The notes below the pieces were generated by a model, which saw nothing but the letters and a program-made list of their open reading frames with translations, was not told the origin of the DNA and made no database searches. Shown piece after piece: positions 56,473 through 64,000 of a stretch of DNA of 64,000 bases; the stretch's first letter is position 1; each line of letters starts with the position of its first letter. This stretch comes from Nannochloropsis oceanica. Lineage: Eukaryota; Sar; Eustigmatophyceae; Eustigmatales; Monodopsidaceae. The DNA lies in contig CP038116.1 of assembly GCA_004519485.1 (NCBI GenBank), forward strand, positions 496,001 through 560,000. Reading direction: 5' to 3'. The translations under genes and the position numbers were made by a program.

Positions 56473-59400
56473 ATGCGTCTTATACGTAATACACGCACCT
56501 TCTTCTTTGCGACCCTCCTTGGGACGGCCCTGCTCGTGAAGGCCGATCACAATGTTTCGGAAAATGATGATGGAATCTTGGAGACGGCAGAGATAGAGCC
56601 CCAACGAGGAGGGCCCGACCCGGCCATGGAAGAGGTATGTGCGCGGAGATAGTGTCGCTGTCCTTGATGAAAGAAAGGAGGCGTTGGGGAAATGCGAAGA
56701 TGCTCTCATATCCTCTCAGTCATCTTTCCCATTTCCCCCTCCAATTTCCATGCATGCACTGTCTACAGATGTTCCTATCACGTAAGACCAGACCGGTGAA
56801 TACCTCACGCTTGTCAAGACCCTTGAACCCCCCCTCTCCTAATGCTTACCATCCCCCATTCACTCGTCCCTCTCCCTTCCCTCCCTTCCATCCCCCTATT
56901 TTCCCGCAGCGTTACCGCGGCAGCGATGGCAGCGGCGGATTTCCTGAGATCGAACAGGACAGCAACACACTCTCCGTCTCCGTGCCTGGTGCGTTTAAGG
57001 TTACCTTCAAGAATTGCGCGGCAACCGCGGGAATGAACAGGCAAAGTGACCTGGGCCCCGTTTTTGAACGCTTAAAAGGCTGTCCGACGGGGATGGTGAA
57101 CCTTCTCTCCCAGGCGCAAGGAGGACCGGCTGTGTACACCTGGAGTTCACTTGCTCCTGCTTCGGACATCGGAAACCTCCTCTTGTATGGACCCACCAGC
57201 AGTTTTAGCAGTATCAGCAGCGGCAGCGGCAGTAGCCGCGAGGAGAAGAAATTCGAGAAGGCGGGGCTTTTTGGGGTGGGGAAGGTAAAGCCTCCCCTGC
57301 CTCCTTCTCCCTCCGTTGTGATCGAGCTTTCCGGCGACGGGCCCTTGCGGACGGGGCCGTGGGCGGCGAGTAATCTGGCCTTCCGCCCCTCCCCCACCCA
57401 GAACTTGACCAGCCCGCCTTTTTTGGTGTCCGAGGGAGATGCGGATTTGCGCGAGGTGTTATTTACAGGTTTCAATGAGACGATTTTTAGAGTCGTGGAC
57501 GAAAACGTGCTCCAGGTAGTGGAGGGCGGGTTTCTGGCAAATGGTGTGGGAGAGGAGGAGGGTGGGTTGGTGGAGGTGGAGGGAGGGACGATGTATTGCC
57601 ATCGGTGTTATTTTATTGAGAACACGGGGATGAAGATAATCACGGCTTCGGGGCCTGAATCTTTGGTGGGTTTGAGCTTTTCGCGCTTTATTAATAACGT
57701 GGCTGTGGGCGCCTTGGTGGAGGCCCAGGCCGGGAGCAGGGGTGGGTTTGCCTCCACCTCTTTTATCAATAACACAGTAATAAACGGGGCTGTCCTGGCG
57801 TTGACGAACGGCTCAGTGTTTCTCGGACAGAACTCCCTGTTTAAATCAAATGTCGGTGGAGATTTATTGGCCGATGACTCGCACTATCGCGTGGATAAAA
57901 CTCTGTTTACTGCATCGCGCATGACCTGGTTAGAGGAGGGCTTGGGGGAGGGAGAGGAAAAAGGGGAGGGAGGTTCGGCGGAGAAGCTGGAAAATGTGGG
58001 GGGGGGGGAGGGGAAGGAGGAGGAAGAGGTGGAAGAGGAGCCGTATTTGAATGGGATTGTGGAGGGCAATGAGATTGTGGACGAGGAAATGCTCGAGGCC
58101 GAGGAGAAGGACAAGCTGGCGCATGAGCAGGCAACGGAGACTGAAGATGACACCAGGCGCCGCCGTGGTCGTCGTCACCGTCACCTGCAAGATCTGGCTC
58201 AGATCTTTTTTGGCACCGCTGAGGACGGGAAACAGAAAGAGCTGGAGGGGTCTGTGGCCCGTTTGTACGGAAGCTCGAGTTTGCAGGGTTCTAATTTGTT
58301 CATAGATCAAGCACAGGGACCGGCGATTCAGAGCTCGGATGCCTCAAATGTCACTTTGGGGAGGCCTTGCTTCACCCAAGACACGCCTTCTGCAGCAAAT
58401 GTGACGCCTTCCGCACGCTTTGTGGAATCCACGTCAGAGCTCGGAGAGCTGGTCATGTGGGGGGCATGTGCCTTCCCCTCCCTCGAGGGGGAGGAAGGAG
58501 GGCTACCAGACGTGTTCCTGCAGAATATGAGCGTGGAGCAGGTGGCATTGACGCCGTACACAGATTTGAATATCGGTGGTCAGACAGAAGGGGTGCTCTC
58601 CGCACAGAACGGCAGCTGCCTCCGTGAGTGCGAGGCCTCTTTTGCTCCCCCCCGGGACTGGGATCCTTCCTACGAGCCGTCCACTGCTGCGGGAGGATTA
58701 AGTGGAGCCAAAAAGAAGAAGCCCTTCCCCCCAGGATTTACCATCATCTTCTCCGACGGCAAGGATCGAGGAAAATCAACGGCAACGACTTTTTTCCCCC
58801 CGCCTCCTGAGTCGCTGTCCCAGCCGCCGTCGGACGTGAAATTTGATGAAAAGACGGGGATGGTCAATGTCAAATACCCGGATGACTACAAGGGAGATAA
58901 AATCCCCTCCTTCCAGATTCCTTTTGGTATTTCGTTTGTCATTCCTTCGTCCTCCAGCGGTGAGAAGAAGAGTAGCAATGGGGGAGGTAGTTCTGGTGGT
59001 GAGAAGCGGGCCCTGCTCCGAGGAGGGAAGGCTACAACCACTCCTTTTCCGGCTAGAACCATCGCCACGGCCCCGATGACGACGAGGGAAACGACCACAA
59101 TGAAAGAGGAAGAGCTTCTTGTCCATGCACAAGCCGCCGGTTTGATCAACGAGAAGGATGTGACTGAAATTAAGAAACTGTTGCCTACAGGGGAGCAGTC
59201 GGAGATCCCTAATGAATTCTACAGCCTACTCCCTCCCCTCTTCCCATCGTCTAAATCCGCATCACCCACGCAGTCGGACACCACGAGCAGCGAGGACAAG
59301 AAGAAGAAGGAGACAGCGGAAGGGACGGACGAGGAAGAGGAGGATGAAGGCCTGCTGAACAAATTGAAAAATGACTTGTCGGCCCCGTGGGAGAACAACA

Positions 59401-59736
59401 GGGGAAAGGATGCTTGGATGCAGCCGGACTGGACATTCCTCGCTCATTTCCCCCTTGTCCCCAATGCCCCCATTGCTCAACGCACCGCGCAAAACAAGCA
59501 GGTTTTGAAGGCCGCGAAGGCCTATCAGGCCTACACGGAGTTTTTGGCTTCCAATCCGGGCATAGCCCTGCCTTCCTCGGCGGTGTTGACGAGAGAAGCG
59601 GGGGAGGATGAGGTCGCGATTGAAGGGCCAACGAGTGCGTCGGCGCAGGAGCCGGAGAATATCGTCGAGGGAGAGGACGGTTCAGCAACTGTAGCGGGCA
59701 TTGCTGTCGGGGAGCCCAACCCTGCTGCTCCCATTC

Positions 59737-59777
<41 letters not shown>

Positions 59778-60947
59778 CGTCGTGTCTGTCCTGAAGGGCA
59801 AGCACCCTTGATTCTCTACCTTGACTCGGGCTCGACAGGTGCTAATGAGGAATGTATGACCCAGCAAGAAGACGGCCAGGCCGCATTTTACTTCACGGCT
59901 CTGTCGGGGGGTAAGAGCGCCCGAACCCTCACCTTGCCTGCGACGGAGAAAATCACGAACGTGACATCTTCTCCTCCTCCTTCTTCTTCTCCTTCAACTA
60001 CTGAGACGGACGCAAGCACAATCGACACAGATCTCTCGGAGGTCTCGGCTATTGGCTCCGATTTCACCCTGCTGCAGATCCTGGACTTAGGGTGCCAGCC
60101 CCCAAGCAACGTCCTGGAAGTAGAGCTCCGTAATGAGCTGATGCCTGACGTGGTATGCTCTCGGTGGTCTGTGCCAGGGTGGGCGGATACGTTGGAGCAG
60201 ACTGGGATGAGTGTGATTCTGGAAGGGAAGGAAGGGGAGGTTGTGACTGCCCGGTCAGTGGACCCCTCGGTGCCGGTGGACGAGGGAGGGAGGGAGGTAG
60301 GGGTGGAGGGAGGGGTGGTACGCCGTCGCCAATTCGTGGTGCCCCGGGAACGGCGGAGACTGCAGGTAGAGGAAGGAGGGAGTGATAAAGAGCCGGTAGC
60401 TCCGACGGTGGCGACGACGAAGACTGTCATTGGTGATGTAGATTCGAAGCAGGAGGAGGAGAAGAAGGAGGAAGGAGAGGGGGAGGTGTCTTCCAGCCCT
60501 GCAAGCAGCAGCAGCAGTAGCAGCACCACCATCACGACCTTTCTCACGGCGCCCATTACACTGAGCGACGCTTCCGGCGGATCCTTCGTCTCCCTTGTGC
60601 TCATATCTGAGCCTACCTCCTTGGACGAAACCGTTATCTTCGATGTCTACCTCCCCGAGCTCTCCCGCCTGAATGGGACCGTCGGCCTTCCCTCTCGACC
60701 TCCCTCGTCTGAGGAGGAGTCACAGCTCAAGGGCGAGAAGGTTGCAGTGGATGCTACAATTCTGGCTGATGGCTCGGAGAGGCCGCAGGTGCAGCAGGGC
60801 GGGGGGGGAGGAGGGGGAGGAAAAGCGTTGGGAGGGGTGATAGGTGCGTTGCTAGCGGTGGCGTTTGTTGCGGGAGGGGTGGCGATGTACCGTAAACGGC
60901 AACTTGCGCGGCACGGAATGGTGATACGTAATAGTGAGGCTTATTAG
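56473..60947 (+). CDS. Large type I membrane / cell-surface protein with beta-helix-like repeats
   Basis: Exons 56473-56634 and 56910-60947 join in phase to give 1399 aa. A signal peptide is clear (MRLIRNTRTFFFATLLGTALLVKA). A C-terminal membrane segment (GVIGALLAVAFVAGGVAMY) is followed by a short basic tail (RKRQLARHGMVIRNSEAY), so the bulk is luminal or extracellular. The first third has short beta-strand repeats with N-x-S/T sites (GLSFSRFINNVAVGALVEA, GFASTSFINNTVINGAVLAL, NGSVFLGQNSLFKSNVGGDLL), as in right-handed parallel beta-helix surface proteins. Two strongly basic sites occur in the ectodomain, RRRRGRRHRHLQ and RERRRLQ, each followed by LQ; they may be processing sites. Acidic and Ser-rich linkers and many possible N-glycosylation sites fill the rest. 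I know no named family; adhesion or cell-wall function is inference. Confidence 0.8.
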
Positions 60948-62194
60948 AGGGAAGGAACAACAAAGGGAGGGAGGAAGGGCGGGTGAGGGCAAAAAAGGAA
61001 GGAAAAAAGCAAGTAACAAGAACGTCAAACAGAAAAGAAACCAGACGAACAAGAATGAAAGAAAGACAGGGGCTTAAACACATATACACTGACTGTACGT
61101 TCATGTGTATTTAATCTCCAGGTGACCTTTCGCGGTTAAATAGATCGTTATCCACAATGACCCTAACCTTATGCAAGCGTGGAATGATCGTAGCTGTCCC
61201 CCAGCCCTTTTCTTTCTCTACCTCCTCTACCCTTCAGACTACAACTTTGCTTCTCATTTCATCTATTAAGAGTGCTTTTCGGTTGGAGCAACTCCCTCAT
61301 TCTACTTACGTATATACTCGTTCTCACCCCCTTAAAGTCTAAGCTGCTTCGTTCCCATGGAAAATTAAGTTACGTGCCTGTCGTGTTGCTCTTATGCGTG
61401 TTTCTGCTTGGTGGTGGTGTAATGTGTTGAGCATGGCCTTACCCCAGGCGATCCCACGCATTGAATCAGTCAGGCAGGTTGGCCCCATTTATCACCTTCT
61501 TATTGTTGTTACTGGCCTTCCAAAAATGCATGTGTGGTTGTGATGGCATGCTTTACATACCCATCTTATACCTCCCTGGGAAGTTGATGAAATGGAAAAA
61601 AGACGAGACGAAGGGGGCGGTCCCTCGTGACTCACACGGTGCATTCATGCTTATCTCCCTTGTTCTGATCCTTACAGCGCCCGTCTCTCTCTCCCGTCCA
61701 TCGAGCGAACAAGAGAAAAACATGTCACAGGTCTTCCTCTCTCTTTTCTCTCGGTTGTTCTCGCTCAATCTCTCTTTCGCTCGGTGTTTTTCGCCCTGCC
61801 CCTCCCCCCCCAATTGGGGCACATCCGACTCCTTCTCTCTTGCTTTATTGGAGTCCCAACGCCAGAATACTATTTACTCTGATCTCCCTCCATTCTGCCT
61901 CTTCTCTCCACCCTCCCTTTGCCTATCCTCTCTTCGAGTCAGTCGAAAAACACTCCTACCGATACTTGACATGTTCATCTTACAAAACTTATCCTCTGCC
62001 TTCCTTGCCCCGCGTACAAAATGGCTCTCCCTCCCTCCCTTCCTCAATCAATCAATCAAACCATTCACATCCTCCTCTCCCTTTATCCTTCCTTCCTTCC
62101 TATCTCCTTTTCTAGAGCTACACCCCTCCTCCTCCTCCTCCTCCTCCTCCTCCTCCTCCTCCTCCTCCTCCTCCTCCTTTTTTCTCTCCTCCCC
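60948..62194. other. Convergent intergenic region
   Basis: 1.25 kb between the stop codons of the membrane-protein gene (+) and the right-edge gene (-). The frame 61461-62378 on + (Leu/Ser/Phe-rich, running into a TCC repeat) has no features of a real protein. 3' UTRs expected. Confidence 0.45.
62125..62178 (+). repeat. (TCC)n/(GGA)n repeat
   Basis: About seventeen TCC units next to the 3' end of the right-edge minus-strand gene. Confidence 0.9.
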
Positions 62195-62778
62195 CTATTC
62201 GCCCTGCCTCTTCTCTCTCCTGCTGCTGCTGCTGCCGGTGACACACACATCCAACCACACTTGGCCCATGCGCCCCAGCCCAACACATTCCTCGCTCCTC
62301 CCCTTCCCCCCCTCCCCCCCCCTCCTTCCCCCACCTCGACCGGAATCAGTCGAATTCGGAGATATCCCAAACGGATAATGACGCAACTCTCCGCTCCGGG
62401 GGCTGAAGAAACTCGTCGTCCAACCCTCGCTTCCCCCACTCCCGGCACCCCCTCCTCCCTCCCTTCCTCCCACTGACTCCACATTGACGTTGATCGGGAT
62501 GGCGACCGGACCTTCCATCCCCTTTTGCCCGCCTTCACCTCCTCCGCCCCCCACTTCTCCTCCTCCGCCCCCCACTCCTCCTCCACGTTCCGGAGATGGT
62601 GAGTCAAGATGGAGGGAACCATGGCAACTCAAATCAAGATTCACTGAGAACATTGAATCAGACTCACATTCCCCTTTTCCTCCTTTTCCTCCCTCTCTTC
62701 CTCCTCCTCCTCCTCCTCCTGCTGCTGCTTCTGAAAGCATAACTTGCGGTGGATTGGTTTGCGCCCGTGCTTGCAGCA

Positions 62779-62810
<32 letters not shown>

Positions 62811-64000
62811 TGCGTTGTGATTGTCGGGATGTTAATTGTGCTTTCACCTCCTCCTCCTCCTCCTCCTCCTCCTCCTCCTCCTCCTCCTCCTCCTAGACCT
62901 CCTAGACCTGCCAATTGCTCCCCCAGTGAAAAGCCGGGGGCGTGTGGAATGTGAATAGTGACCGCGCCTCCACCTCCTGGCTGCTGGATGACTACACCAC
63001 TCGGCAGGGTTATAGAAGAGAGGAAGGAAGTACCTTCTTTCTCTTCTTCTTCATCTCCTCGTCCTCCTTGTCCTCCTCCTCCTCCTGAGCCTTTCTCTCC
63101 TCCTCCTATGTTGTCTCCCCCTCCTCCTCCTCTGTTTCCCCCCCCTCCTCCTCGTCGTCGTTGCGGTGATTTGCTGGCCCCTCTAAATCTCCCTCCCTTA
63201 TTCCCCCTTGCCGGAGGTACTGTTAGTCGGGAAGAAAGTGAAGGGAAAGAAGAGGAAGAAGGGAGCGAAGGCGCTGTTTGTGGCCGTCGTTTCGCCGCAA
63301 AGGAGGCAGCAGTAGCAACACCAGCACCAGCACAAGCAGCGCTCGGATCCCGAAAGGGTGAAAATGCAGACCAAGAGGGGACGGGCGTAAGGCCCCCTGC
63401 TCCTCCCCCTGCTCCTCTCCCTGCTCCTCCCCCTCCTCCTCCTCTTCCTCCTCCTCCTCCTCCTCCTCGCGCTGCCCAGGCCACGGCTGCCCTCGGGGAA
63501 GACGGCACGAACGGCAGAGGAAGCAATGGCGTGGAGGGGCCCACGAAAGGGGAGGGCGACGACCAACTCCTTCTCGACCTCCCTCCTCCTCCTCCTCCTC
63601 CTCCTCCTCCTCCTTTCCATTTATCACCACCTTCTTCTTCCGCCAACATTTCAAATTGCAACTGTTCGTCCCAAAACTCTCCCCACCCTCCCTCGTGTCC
63701 CCGCATCCCTTCCTCCTTCCCTTCCTCCCCCCCCACCTCCTCCAATAGGGCGGCGTGGTGCATCATCTGCTGGGTGATATAGGCATGCATCTGCTCATGT
63801 AATTGAAGCTGAGTGCGGAACAGGTGGGTGGTGACAGACCTCACCTCTGCGGAGAGGGATGCTGCGGGAGGAAGGGGAGGGAGGAAGGCAGGGACATGAG
63901 GAACTTATTCGAAAACCAATATTACCCATCGACTCTTTTCTTCCCATCCGCCCTTCCGCCCTCCCTCCCTCCCTCCCTCCTTACCTTTCTGCGCGACTGC
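62195..64000 (-). CDS. Gly-rich protein of unknown function (partial, 5' part outside the window)
   Basis: Two exons are visible on the minus strand: 64000-63985 (reading AVAQK plus one base) and 63846-62195, joined across a 138-nt intron with GTAAGG donor and CCGCAG acceptor, giving ...AVAQKEVRSVTTHLFRTQLQLHEQMHAYITQQ.... The start of this part looks helical, perhaps a coiled coil. The rest is Gly-, Arg- and Ser-rich low complexity with short ordered islands (SITLPSGVVIQQPG, AVTIHIPHAPGFSLGEQLAGL, STINIPTITT, SMFSVNLDLSCHGSLHLDS, AIPINVNVESVG). I do not recognise the family. The C-terminus ends RREKRQGE; an earlier splice is possible. Confidence 0.6.
62845..62895 (+). repeat. (TCC)n/(GGA)n repeat coding poly-Gly
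   Basis: CTCC units that read poly-Gly on the minus strand inside the right-edge gene; similar arrays occur at about 63420-63475 and 63583-63615. Confidence 0.85.

Noticed and set aside
61461-62378. 305-codon Leu/Ser/Phe frame on +
   Set aside because: Pyrimidine-rich 3' region of the opposing gene and a TCC array; no credible protein.

Overview
The window is nuclear DNA of a eukaryote, most likely a photosynthetic stramenopile (ochrophyte) alga; a eustigmatophyte-like alga is my best guess. Genes carry few, short GT-AG introns (25 assigned, 81-331 nt). Two predicted proteins (the SAP/S1/RRM protein and the PDZ-ferredoxin protein) start with a signal peptide followed by an Ala-Phe cleavage-type motif, as in plastid import through a secondary red plastid. 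A mitochondrial-looking MinC homologue and very repeat-rich coding sequence also fit this group. I saw no tRNA, rRNA, CRISPR array, transposon or virus-like element.

Layout, left to right: a possible gene end (1-114); coronin (+, 5 exons); an alpha/beta hydrolase (-); a plastid-type SAP-S1-winged helix-RRM protein (+); a PDZ-2Fe-2S ferredoxin fusion (+); a CEP104-like cilium/centrosome protein (-); a gamma-butyrobetaine/trimethyllysine dioxygenase (+); an MRS2/CorA magnesium channel (-); a C2/U-box protein (+); MinC (-); a polyQ protein resembling the SAGA subunit SPT20 (+); a small unknown protein (-); a protein with six paired amphipathic helix (PAH) domains and no visible Sin3 HDAC-interaction domain (+); a ROK1/DDX52 RNA helicase (-); a CAMK-type kinase fused to cyclic-nucleotide-binding-like domains (+, 7 exons); a Sed5/syntaxin-5-like Qa-SNARE (-); an NAT9-like acetyltransferase (+, 4 exons); dolichol kinase (+); an ankyrin protein (+); a large type I membrane protein with beta-helix-like repeats (+); and the 3' part of an unknown gene (-) running off the right edge.

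The genes mostly alternate in strand, giving seven head-to-head pairs with 429-1098 bp between start codons, and matching tail-to-tail pairs. No shared pathway links them; this is ordinary dense housekeeping gene space. The most unusual features are domain combinations (kinase plus CNBD, six-PAH protein, CvfB-like module with SAP and RRM, PDZ plus ferredoxin) and the GGGA/TCCC tetranucleotide, which supplies the polypyrimidine tract of most introns, complementary tracts at the two ends of several introns, and Gly-Arg-Glu-Gly or Pro-Ser-Leu-Pro inserts inside proteins. All exon models were built by eye from splice-site consensus, phase and protein continuity; no database search was possible.
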